This document shows, one piece after another, positions 25,186 through 32,370 of a stretch of 64,000 bases of DNA; positions within the stretch are counted from its first letter, which is position 1, and each line of letters starts with the position of its first letter. Both the position numbers and the translations under genes were made by a program. Source of the stretch: Ferruginibacter sp. (GTDB lineage Bacteria; Bacteroidota; Bacteroidia; Chitinophagales; Chitinophagaceae); contig JAGOAX010000005.1 of assembly GCA_017983695.1 (NCBI GenBank), positions 1 to 64,000 on the forward strand, given 5' to 3'. The notes below the pieces were generated by a model, which was given only the letters and a program-made list of their open reading frames with translations, had not been told where the DNA came from and searched no databases.

Positions 25186-25318
25186 AAGTTTAAGGTCTAA
25201 AGTTTAAAGTTCATTAAACTACAATACTTAATACTTTTTTTAAACCTCTTTTAAGTTGAAAAGGAATATAAGCAAGGAGTTTACTCTTTACCAGCTTTAA
25301 ACTTTAGACCTTAAACTT
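25186..25318. repeat. Long hairpin with 24-bp perfect inverted repeat before the second S23 gene
   Basis: Arms 25186-25209 and 25295-25318 are exact reverse complements, beginning AAGTTTAAGGTCTAAAG. The loop is 85 bases and has no gene. The left arm starts at the ALDH stop codon. Confidence 0.85.
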
Positions 25319-25331
25319 TAAACTCTATAAA

Positions 25332-25739
25332 ATGGCTACAATAAAATCATTTGAGGATATTGAAAGCTGGAAAAAAGCGAGGGAAGTTTGTAAATTATTA
25401 GGTCAACTTATTGATGAAGGAAAATTTAAAAATAGCTTTCGGCTGATTAATCAAATAGAAGGTTCTTCAGGTTCAATTATGGATAATATTGCAGAAGGAT
25501 TTGAAAGAGGCACAAGAGCAGAATTCATACAGTTTCTTGGATATTCAAAAGGTTCTTGTGGTGAATTAAGGTCACAGTTATACAGGGCGTTCGACAGAAG
25601 CTTTATTGCAGAAAAAGAATTTGAAGATTTAAAAATATTGGTTTTACAAACAAGCGGATTGATTCAAAATTTTATTAGTTATTTACAAAACAGTGAAGTA
25701 GCAGGTGTAAGGAAAAAGGTTGCGACCAAAAAACTTTAA
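25332..25739 (+). CDS. Four-helix-bundle protein (S23 / 23S rRNA IVS type), copy 2
   Basis: A 135-residue helical protein with the family signature SSGSIMDNIAEGFERGTRAEF at about residues 43-62 and LGYSKGSCGELRSQLYRA. Function of the family is unknown. It shares only the family core with copy 1 at 6028, so the two are not a recent duplication. It sits between the two aldehyde dehydrogenase genes and is bracketed by TTAAACTTT-type repeats: a perfect 24-bp inverted pair upstream and a further copy overlapping the stop. Confidence 0.88.
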   Translation: MATIKSFEDIESWKKAREVCKLLGQLIDEGKFKNSFRLINQIEGSSGSIMDNIAEGFERGTRAEFIQFLGYSKGSCGELRSQLYRAFDRSFIAEKEFEDLKILVLQTSGLIQNFISYLQNSEVAGVRKKVATKKL

Positions 25740-25750
25740 ACTTTAAACTT
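25729..25750. repeat. Right border repeat of the second S23 gene
   Basis: Two units of AAACTTTAAACTTT spanning the stop codon; direct to the arm at 25295 and inverted to the arm at 25186. Confidence 0.7.
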
Positions 25751-25755
25751 TTATT

Positions 25756-26685
25756 ATGGCAAAAACAATTATAAAAAAATCAAACAATACCATCACCTCC
25801 GAAAAAAGACTTGAGGTTTTAAAGACCTATAAGATTTATATCGGCGGACAGTTTCCCAGGACAGAATCGGGCAGGTATTATGTGCCTGTAAATAACAAAG
25901 ACATTAAACTGGCCAATGTTTGTTTGTGCTCTAGAAAAGATTTCAGGGATGCTGTGGTTGCTGCAAGAGCTGCTTATGGCGGATGGAGTGCAAGGGCAGC
26001 ATTTAACCGTGGGCAGATTTTATACCGTATTGCAGAAATGCTTGAAGGACGTAAAGCACAATTCATTGATGAATTGATCAAACAGGATGCCACAGCAGTA
26101 CAAGCTGAAAAGGAAGTGAATCTTGCTATCGACAGGTTAATTTATTATAGCGGTTGGTGCGATAAATTTCAACAGGTGTTCAGTTCAGTTAATCCTGTGG
26201 CATCACCTCATTTTAATTTTTCCAATCCAGAACCTACAGGAGTGGTTGCTGCAATAGCACCACAAAATAATTCGTTAATCGGTTTGGTTTCTGTTATTGC
26301 TCCCATTATTGCCGGGGGAAATACCTGCATTATACTGGCATCAAATACAAAACCATTGTGTGCGGTTACTTTTGCAGAAGTACTCAACAGTTCCGATCTG
26401 CCGGGTGGCGTTGTAAATATTCTTACAGGTAAAGTAAGCGAATTGCTTCCCTTTTTTGCCGACCATATGGATGTTAATGCAACGGTGTATTGCGAAAAAG
26501 ATACAGCCGGGCAACAACTCATAAAAGAAAAAGCAGCATTAAATGTAAAACGGATTACATTGTACAATACCATTGACTGGCTTTCTGATAAAGCACAGTC
26601 CCCTTATTTTATAATGGACTTCCAGGAAATTAAAACAACCTGGCACCCCATTGAAAATATTGGCGGTGCAAAAGCCGGTTATTAA
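25756..26685 (+). CDS. Non-catalytic aldehyde dehydrogenase-like protein (ALDH16 second-domain type)
   Basis: The 309-residue protein has an ALDH NAD-binding half (KTYKIYIGGQFPRTESGRY, AVVAARAAYGGWSARAAFNR, VVAAIAPQNN, GGVVNILTG) but ends before the catalytic half, so it lacks the nucleophile cysteine and the LELGG glutamate. It is not a fresh frameshift: cdd starts 11 bases later and no remaining half is found. The second domain of ALDH16 proteins is similarly short and non-catalytic, and the sizes of the two genes add up to an ALDH16. It probably forms a complex with the protein from 23707. Confidence 0.82.
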   Translation: MAKTIIKKSNNTITSEKRLEVLKTYKIYIGGQFPRTESGRYYVPVNNKDIKLANVCLCSRKDFRDAVVAARAAYGGWSARAAFNRGQILYRIAEMLEGRKAQFIDELIKQDATAVQAEKEVNLAIDRLIYYSGWCDKFQQVFSSVNPVASPHFNFSNPEPTGVVAAIAPQNNSLIGLVSVIAPIIAGGNTCIILASNTKPLCAVTFAEVLNSSDLPGGVVNILTGKVSELLPFFADHMDVNATVYCEKDTAGQQLIKEKAALNVKRITLYNTIDWLSDKAQSPYFIMDFQEIKTTWHPIENIGGAKAGY

Positions 26686-26695
26686 AAAAACTACT

Positions 26696-27178
26696 ATGGT
26701 AACTAAAAAAATTGAGTTCGATTTTGAAGTGTACAGTTCTATTGAGGAACTCAATGAAGTTGATGCAGCTTTAGTATTAAAAGCAAGAGAAAGTACTGCA
26801 TTGGCATATGCACCATATTCTAATTTTAGTGTGGGTGCAGCTGCATTATTAAAAGATGGCAATATTGTAATAGGCAGTAACCAGGAAAATGCAAGTTACC
26901 CTGTAGGAATTTGTGCCGAAAGGGTGTTATTGTCCACGGCAGCTAATTTATTTCCAAAAGTACCTATCGATACGCTTGCAATAAGTTATAAAAGCGGGAA
27001 AGGAAAAGATACTGAACCTATTTCTCCATGTGGCATGTGCCGGCAAAGCCTTATAGAATATGAAAACGTTGTATCGCAACCCATACGCATCATTCTTTCG
27101 GGTATGAGTGGTGAAGTTTATATTATTGCCAATGCAGGCATGCTGTTGCCTTTAGGCTTTTCAGGAAAAAATTTATAG
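26696..27178 (+). CDS. cdd: Cytidine deaminase
   Basis: I start at ATG 26696 (160 residues); the upstream ATG at 26651 would overlap the preceding gene. Zinc ligands and catalytic glutamate are visible in GICAERVLL (Cys-Ala-Glu) and SPCGMCRQ (two cysteines); YSNFSVGAAAL is the substrate-binding strand. The enzyme deaminates cytidine and deoxycytidine to uridine and deoxyuridine, feeding the phosphorylase and uracil pathway. Confidence 0.93.
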   Translation: MVTKKIEFDFEVYSSIEELNEVDAALVLKARESTALAYAPYSNFSVGAAALLKDGNIVIGSNQENASYPVGICAERVLLSTAANLFPKVPIDTLAISYKSGKGKDTEPISPCGMCRQSLIEYENVVSQPIRIILSGMSGEVYIIANAGMLLPLGFSGKNL

Positions 27179-27187
27179 TGAATTTGT

Positions 27188-27898
27188 TTACACAATTTTA
27201 ATTGCAGCATCCAAGGCCAGTTGCATCATTGGCAATAAAGATTTTTCACGCTGGTCGGCCGAAATTTTTTCATGTGTTGGAATAATGTCTGATACTGTAA
27301 GCAGTGTGGCTGCAGTTTTATTTAAATGCTTTGCATTGGCAAATAATGAAAATGCTTCCATTTCCACAGCAAGGCAATTATGCTCCGCTGCTACTGCAGG
27401 AACACCGGAATCTTTACGGTAAAAAATATCACTGGAATGAATGGCGCAGTTATTTATTGAAAGATTATTTTCTATAGCCGTTTGTTTAATAACATCAAAT
27501 GCATTTCCCTGGTGAGGGATAGCATCACCTTCAATACCCCAGGCATATTTGGCAAAGGTTGATTCACTGGCCGCAGTTTCCACATTGATCAGATCAAATA
27601 GTTTTAAATCGCTTGTATAAGCACCACAAGTTCCAATACGGATGATACAATCAACATTATACTCAGTAAACAATTCGTAAGAGTATATGCCGATAGAAGG
27701 GCAACCCATGCCACTTGCGCCAATAGTAATTGTTTTATTTTTATAAGAACCGGTATAATAAAAAATATTTCTTGTACTGCTCACTAGTTTAATATCCGAT
27801 AAAAAATTGTCGGCAATATACTTTGCTCTCAATGGATCGCCGGGCATTAAAACAATTTTTGCTATTTCGCCGGGCTTAGCGCTGATGTGTATACTCAT
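27188..27898 (-). CDS. deoD: Purine-nucleoside phosphorylase (DeoD type)
   Basis: A 236-residue trimer-of-dimers type phosphorylase: KIVLMPGDPLRAKYIADNFL with the phosphate-binding motif, GCPSIGIYSYELF, EMEAFSLF, and TVSDIIP with the catalytic aspartate. It cleaves purine (deoxy)ribonucleosides to base and (deoxy)ribose 1-phosphate in the cytoplasm. It is convergent with cdd, with only 9 bases between stops. Length matches E. coli DeoD (239). Confidence 0.93.
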   Translation of the reverse strand: MSIHISAKPGEIAKIVLMPGDPLRAKYIADNFLSDIKLVSSTRNIFYYTGSYKNKTITIGASGMGCPSIGIYSYELFTEYNVDCIIRIGTCGAYTSDLKLFDLINVETAASESTFAKYAWGIEGDAIPHQGNAFDVIKQTAIENNLSINNCAIHSSDIFYRKDSGVPAVAAEHNCLAVEMEAFSLFANAKHLNKTAATLLTVSDIIPTHEKISADQREKSLLPMMQLALDAAIKIV

Positions 27899-27971
27899 GT
27901 CAATTATTTTATGATTAGTGAAGGTATTAATTTTTTGTGCTAGCAGGGTTTGCTTTTAGCTAAAGTAAAAA

Positions 27972-27998
27972 ACAAAAAACCCTGCCAGAGGCAGGGTT
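27972..27998 (-). terminator. Terminator after tRNA-Pro
   Basis: A 9-bp stem AACCCTGCC / GGCAGGGTT with an AGA (plus strand) loop, followed on the minus strand by a T-run, 13 bases past the tRNA 3' end. Confidence 0.8.
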
Positions 27999-28010
27999 CT
28001 ACAAAAACTG

Positions 28011-28085
28011 TCGGGATGGCAAGATTCGAACTTGCGACCTCCTGGTCCCAAACCAGGCGCGATAACCGGGCTACGCTACATCCCG
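28011..28085 (-). tRNA. tRNA-Pro (TGG)
   Basis: On the minus strand the acceptor stem CGGGATG pairs with CATCCCG, the anticodon arm is CCTGG-TTTGGGA-CCAGG with anticodon TGG, and the T arm contains GTTCGAATC. Length 75 with discriminator A. CCA is not encoded. Confidence 0.93.
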
Positions 28086-28151
28086 AACTTAAACATATCT
28101 ATTGGGTTTATTGGGAACACCCAAACGGTAATCTTTTTATAAGAACTTTTG

Positions 28152-28240
28152 CGGAGAGAGTGGGATTCGAACCCACGGTACAGTGTGACCCGTACGACGA
28201 TTTAGCAAACCGTTCCTTTCGGCCTCTCAGGCATCTCTCC
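28152..28240 (-). tRNA. tRNA-Ser (GCT)
   Basis: On the minus strand GGAGAGA pairs with TCTCTCC, the anticodon loop is TTTGCTAAA with anticodon GCT, the T arm has GGTTCGAATCC, and a long variable arm (class II) is present. Length 89, discriminator G. Confidence 0.93.
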
Positions 28241-28463
28241 TAACCTGCCCTGTATTTATTAAGGGGTGGCAAAAATACAATTCAATAAGGTATTACCCAA
28301 AACTAAATGAAGAAAAGCCGAAAAAATAATGAACATGGAACAAGGAATTTCGAATTATGAACTTGCCGCTCCTTTCTTTATTCAATATTCCTTGTTCCTT
28401 GTTCGACATTAATCATAAAAAAAACGGGTACGTTTGTACCCGGTTCAAATATTTTGAAAAAAT

Positions 28464-29897
28464 TTACATCGCCGCCAGTTGTACCTTTTGCTGTAATTCC
28501 AACACACTTTCTTTAAAAAGGCTGTCGGTATCCATCAGGTCCTTTACAGTTTGACAACTGTGAATTACAGTAGTATGATCTCTTCCGCCAAAATGTTCGC
28601 CAATTGTTTTTAATGAGTTTTTTGTAAAGGCCTTGGATAAAAACATAGTGATCTGCCTTGCCTGCACAATTTCCCTTTTACGGGTTTTTTGCAGCAATTT
28701 ATCATAAGGCACATCAAAATATTCGCATACCATTTTTTGTATAGCGTCTATTGTGATTTCCTTGCTTGATGATTTTACAAAATTGCGTAATACTTTCTTT
28801 GCCAATTCAAGATCGATTTCCCTCTTGTTAAGCGAAGATTGTGCCAACAATGATATTAAAGCGCCTTCCAGCTCCCTTACATTGCTATTAATATTATAGG
28901 CTATATATTTTACCACTTCACGGGGCATATCCAGCCCGTCATTCTTCATTTTCTTTTCTAATATCTCAATCTTGGTTTCATAATCAGGCACCTGTAAATC
29001 GGCACTTAAACCCCAGCGAAAACGGCTTAATAATCTTTCCTGTACGCCTTCCAGATCTTTTGGGGGCTTATCGCTGGTTAAAACCAATTGCTTACCGCTT
29101 TGATGTAAATGATTGAAGATAGCGAAGAATGCCTCCTGCGATTTTTCGGCACGATTAAAAAACTGTACATCATCTATGATCAATACATCTATTAACTGAT
29201 AAAAATGTATAAAATCGTTGATGGCCTGGTTGCGGCTATGATCGATAAACTGGTTGATGAATTTTTCGGAACTCACATACAACACTATTTTATTAGTGTG
29301 TAATCTTTTTACTTCGTTACCTATTGCTTGGGCCAGATGTGTTTTTCCTAAACCCACACCGCCATAAATTACTAAGGGATTAAAAGAAGTGGTCCCTGGT
29401 TTTTCTGCAACTGTTTTTCCTGCACGGCGGGCAACACGATTGCAATCGCCTTCTATAAATGCATCAAAAGTGTACGCAGGATTTAGCTGCGGATCTATCT
29501 GCATTTTTTTTAACCCCGGTATTACAAATGGGTTTTTAACAGGATTATTTATTACTAGAGGAAAATCCATTTCGTTATTTGCATATGATTTAAAACCATG
29601 CCCCGGTATATCCATGGTAAGCGGTTTATTTTTACTGTTACCGCTGTCTACCATAATTCTATATTCCAAACGGGCTTCTTTTCCTAACTCTCTTTTTAAT
29701 GTTTTTGCTAAAAGCGAAACATAATGTTCTTCAAGGTACTCATAAAAAAACTGACTTGGTACCTGTATGGTTAATATTTTTTCTTTTAACGCAACTGGTG
29801 TAATAGGTTCGAACCAGGTTTTGAAATGCTGCCATTCCACAATGTCTTTGATGATCTCTAAACAATTAGCCCATACTTTTTCGAAAGCTTTATCCAT
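28464..29897 (-). CDS. dnaA: Chromosomal replication initiator DnaA
   Basis: The 477-residue AAA+ initiator has an N-terminal interaction domain, a Walker A motif GGVGLGKTHL, Walker B LIIDDVQFF, and the C-terminal DnaA-box-binding signature GGRDHTTVIHSC. It opens oriC for replication. Length is normal. It is upstream of the two tRNAs on the same strand. No cluster of TTATNCACA boxes is visible in the gaps on either side, so the origin is probably elsewhere. Confidence 0.96.
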   Translation of the reverse strand: MDKAFEKVWANCLEIIKDIVEWQHFKTWFEPITPVALKEKILTIQVPSQFFYEYLEEHYVSLLAKTLKRELGKEARLEYRIMVDSGNSKNKPLTMDIPGHGFKSYANNEMDFPLVINNPVKNPFVIPGLKKMQIDPQLNPAYTFDAFIEGDCNRVARRAGKTVAEKPGTTSFNPLVIYGGVGLGKTHLAQAIGNEVKRLHTNKIVLYVSSEKFINQFIDHSRNQAINDFIHFYQLIDVLIIDDVQFFNRAEKSQEAFFAIFNHLHQSGKQLVLTSDKPPKDLEGVQERLLSRFRWGLSADLQVPDYETKIEILEKKMKNDGLDMPREVVKYIAYNINSNVRELEGALISLLAQSSLNKREIDLELAKKVLRNFVKSSSKEITIDAIQKMVCEYFDVPYDKLLQKTRKREIVQARQITMFLSKAFTKNSLKTIGEHFGGRDHTTVIHSCQTVKDLMDTDSLFKESVLELQQKVQLAAM

Positions 29898-30039
29898 TAG
29901 TCCTTAAGCAATTTATATATGTTGAGTTAAGATGATTCTCCGGGGGATTTTTTCCGTACAAAAATTACTTTCATTTATTACTGAAAATTAACTTTAGCAG
30001 GACAGCGAATATCGAATATTTTGTTGAAAAAAAAATTTT

Positions 30040-30975
30040 TTATTCATTTGTTTTTTTCCCTACAACCACAGTATGCGATTTTGCTAATTTTTTTCTTTTA
30101 AATCCGGCAAAATCAAAATCCAGTCTGCCCATTTGAATACCTGCCCATCCTACTTGGTTTATCAATACATCGCTGCCCGATTTATTCTTGTAAACTTCCG
30201 GTGCCTCCATAAAAGTATGGGTATGTCCGCCAATAATCAAATCTATATTTTGTGTTTCTTTTGCCAGCACAATATCACTCACTTTATTGCTGCTGTATTT
30301 GTATCCCAAATGGCTGAGGCAGATAATCATATCGCAGGCATCTTCGTTTTTTAATTTAGCAGCTGTTTCATTTACCTTTTCAATGGGATCAAGATATTTT
30401 GTATTGCCAAATAAACTGTCCGGTACTAACCCGTTCAATTCAATGCCCACGGCAGTTACTCCTATTTTTAATTTACCTTTCTTAAAAATTTTATAGGGCT
30501 GATACTTAAATTCCATTGGCGTATTGGTAAAATCATAATTGCACATCAGCAAAGAAAATTTACCGTGATCGAGTTGTGTTGCAAAATTTTCCAGTCCGGC
30601 ATCAAAATCATGATTACCCATTGTAGCAGCATCGTAACCCATAGCTCCCATAGCTTTCATCTCGGGTTCGCCTTTGTATAAATTAAAGAACGGTGTACCC
30701 TGGAAGATATCGCCGGCATCTAATAATAAAACATTTTCTTCCTCAGTTCTTATTTTTTGTATCAACTCCGCCCTTGCTGCCACACCTGCAAGCCCCTGGT
30801 TTCTGCTGCCATCCATCGGGAAAGGCTCCAGACGGCTGTGTACATCATTAGTATGAAGAATGGTTAATCGCTTAAGTGCATTTTCTTTTTGCAATTCGGC
30901 AAAAAGACTGTTGTGCATTACCATAGCACCGGTGGCAAGTGCAGCCTGTGTAATAAATTTTCTTCTACTCTGCAT
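30040..30975 (-). CDS. 5'-nucleotidase/metallophosphatase catalytic domain protein
   Basis: A protein of about 311 residues with a twin-arginine-type signal (SRRKFITQAALATGA) and the metallophosphatase core: ILHTNDVHSR, LLDAGDIFQGTPFF, GNHDFDAG and GGHTHTFM. This is only the N-terminal catalytic half of UshA-like nucleotidases; the C-terminal substrate-binding half is the adjacent gene at 30965. I prefer ATG 30975 directly before the Tat motif; ATG 30993 is the alternative. The two genes overlap by 11 (or 29) bases, suggesting translational coupling and a periplasmic two-protein enzyme. Confidence 0.87.
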   Translation of the reverse strand: MQSRRKFITQAALATGAMVMHNSLFAELQKENALKRLTILHTNDVHSRLEPFPMDGSRNQGLAGVAARAELIQKIRTEEENVLLLDAGDIFQGTPFFNLYKGEPEMKAMGAMGYDAATMGNHDFDAGLENFATQLDHGKFSLLMCNYDFTNTPMEFKYQPYKIFKKGKLKIGVTAVGIELNGLVPDSLFGNTKYLDPIEKVNETAAKLKNEDACDMIICLSHLGYKYSSNKVSDIVLAKETQNIDLIIGGHTHTFMEAPEVYKNKSGSDVLINQVGWAGIQMGRLDFDFAGFKRKKLAKSHTVVVGKKTNE

Positions 30976-31717
30976 TGCTGACTCTTTTTTCAATTTTAGA
31001 AGATACTTTTTTCCCTTGATTATTCAAGTCTGTGAAATATTCTATTAATGCATCCCTTAAAACATATCCTATACTTTTTTGTGGTATTGGCCTTAACATG
31101 GCACAATCATCGCCACCGTTGGCTACATAATCCACCATCGCTACAGTATAGTCTGCTGTTTCGTTAAGCGGCTGGCCATTAATTAAAATGTTTACGGCTG
31201 TTTTATCTTTAATCTGCCAGGTAATGCCGGCAGCAGGCCATCCACCTTTATTTGAAATATGATTTAAAAACACCTGCAACACTTTACCACTCAGTTTTTG
31301 GATTACAATATCATTATCAAAAGGTGCCAGTTCAAAAATTTTACCCCGGGTAATATTACCCTTTGGTATAACGGGCAGTCTTATACCACCATAGTTAATA
31401 AAAGCGGCATCCACAGGAATTTTATACGCCTGCTTTGCTTTAGCCAGCATGGCATCTACCATTACATTTCCCAAAGTACCTTCAGGTTGTTTTTTTTCAA
31501 GGTCCATGTCAGCTACAGCAACTACACCAAGCATACTTTTATTTACGCTGTCAGCATAAGGTTGCAATAATTTAACTACTGCATCATTCTGTTTACTGCC
31601 TTGGGTAAGGCGGTAATCAACATATTGTACCGATTGAGGCTGGTAAACTGTCTTACAGGATATTGAAAGAAGTATTGTACAAAAAAGGGCTATAGAAATA
31701 TTGCTGATTCTCCTCAT
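30965..31717 (-). CDS. 5'-nucleotidase C-terminal domain protein
   Basis: I start at ATG 31717 (250 residues), which gives a lysine/arginine-poor signal ending in a possible lipoprotein cysteine (SISCK); the upstream in-frame ATG adds 27 unlikely residues. The body matches the 5'-nucleotidase C-terminal domain: GTLGNVMVDAML, FINYGGIRLP, GKIFELAPFDNDI and DYVANGGDDC. This domain binds the nucleoside part in UshA. Encoded just before and overlapping the catalytic-domain gene, it probably works with it on the periplasmic side to dephosphorylate nucleotides. Confidence 0.85.
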   Translation of the reverse strand: MRRISNISIALFCTILLSISCKTVYQPQSVQYVDYRLTQGSKQNDAVVKLLQPYADSVNKSMLGVVAVADMDLEKKQPEGTLGNVMVDAMLAKAKQAYKIPVDAAFINYGGIRLPVIPKGNITRGKIFELAPFDNDIVIQKLSGKVLQVFLNHISNKGGWPAAGITWQIKDKTAVNILINGQPLNETADYTVAMVDYVANGGDDCAMLRPIPQKSIGYVLRDALIEYFTDLNNQGKKVSSKIEKRVSNAE

Positions 31718-31808
31718 AAAATTGCTGCTAATTACGTTTGGTAAGGTAGCAGATTTTTTATTATTGCCAAAGAAAAGAATCAATAAAAAATTTATCAATA
31801 AATAGAAT

Positions 31809-31816
31809 TACTTTTG
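31809..31816 (+). promoter_or_regulatory. -7 promoter element TACTTTTG
   Basis: TAnnTTTG match 19 bases before the DUF3127 start codon. No convincing -33 element. Confidence 0.4.
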
Positions 31817-31834
31817 GCATATTAAATTATTATT

Positions 31835-32224
31835 ATGAGTTATGAACTTACCGGCAAGCTTGTTGCCAAATACGACATTGTTCAGCGTACAGAAACGTTT
31901 AAAACCAGGGAGTTTGCAGTAGAAAAGACGGACGATATAAATGGCCGTACTATTATCAACTATGTAAAATTTCAGTGTGTGCAGGATAAGACGGCAATTG
32001 TTGACAGGGTTAATGTTGGAGATGAGATAAAAGTGTACTTTAATATTAAAGGCAGCAAATGGGAAAAAGATGGTAAAGTAAATTATATTACCAATTTAGA
32101 TGCCTGGAGAATTGAGCAGATTTTACAACCCGGAGCTACAGCTAAAACAGACAACGAATATCTGGAGCCTTTAGATACATTTAGTGCAACACCGCCTGAT
32201 GCGGTGGATGATTTACCGTTTTAA
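31835..32224 (+). CDS. DUF3127 protein
   Basis: The 129-residue protein matches DUF3127: YELTGKLVAKYDIVQRTETFKTREF-like start (strand-rich, basic) and DEIKVYFNIKGSKWE ... YITNLDAWRIEQI in the middle, with an acidic tail ending DDLPF. The pattern, including the acidic C-terminal tail, recalls single-stranded-DNA-binding OB-fold proteins, but no function is proven. It is common in Bacteroidetes. Transcribed ahead of an FAD oxidoreductase with hairpin repeats between them. Confidence 0.85.
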   Translation: MSYELTGKLVAKYDIVQRTETFKTREFAVEKTDDINGRTIINYVKFQCVQDKTAIVDRVNVGDEIKVYFNIKGSKWEKDGKVNYITNLDAWRIEQILQPGATAKTDNEYLEPLDTFSATPPDAVDDLPF

Positions 32225-32230
32225 GCGAGC

Positions 32231-32370
32231 CAATACCCCTAACCCCTAAAGGGGAGCCAGTGTATCAGGCTTGTAATCTATTTTGAATATTCAAACTTAA
32301 AATTTATATACTTTGAAGAGTGTGAAAAATTTTCATACTCTTCAAAGTCCCCTTCAGGGGATTTAGGGGC
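32231..32370. repeat. C-rich/G-rich hairpin repeats before the FAD oxidoreductase
   Basis: 32231-32260 holds ACCCCTAACCCCTAAAGGGG; 32345-32370 holds AGTCCCCTTCAGGGGATTTA plus GGGGC and directly abuts the next start codon. An 11-base sequence CATACTCTTCAAAGTC-like near 32333 also pairs with ACTTTGAAGAGTGTG near 32310. Confidence 0.6.

Noticed and set aside
25756..26685. ALDH gene broken by a recent frameshift
   Set aside because: The missing catalytic half is not present in any frame downstream; the next gene starts 11 bases after the stop. A natural short form fits better.
29898..30039. Replication origin next to dnaA
   Set aside because: No TTATNCACA-type boxes cluster in the gaps on either side of dnaA, and no dnaN or other origin-linked genes are adjacent.
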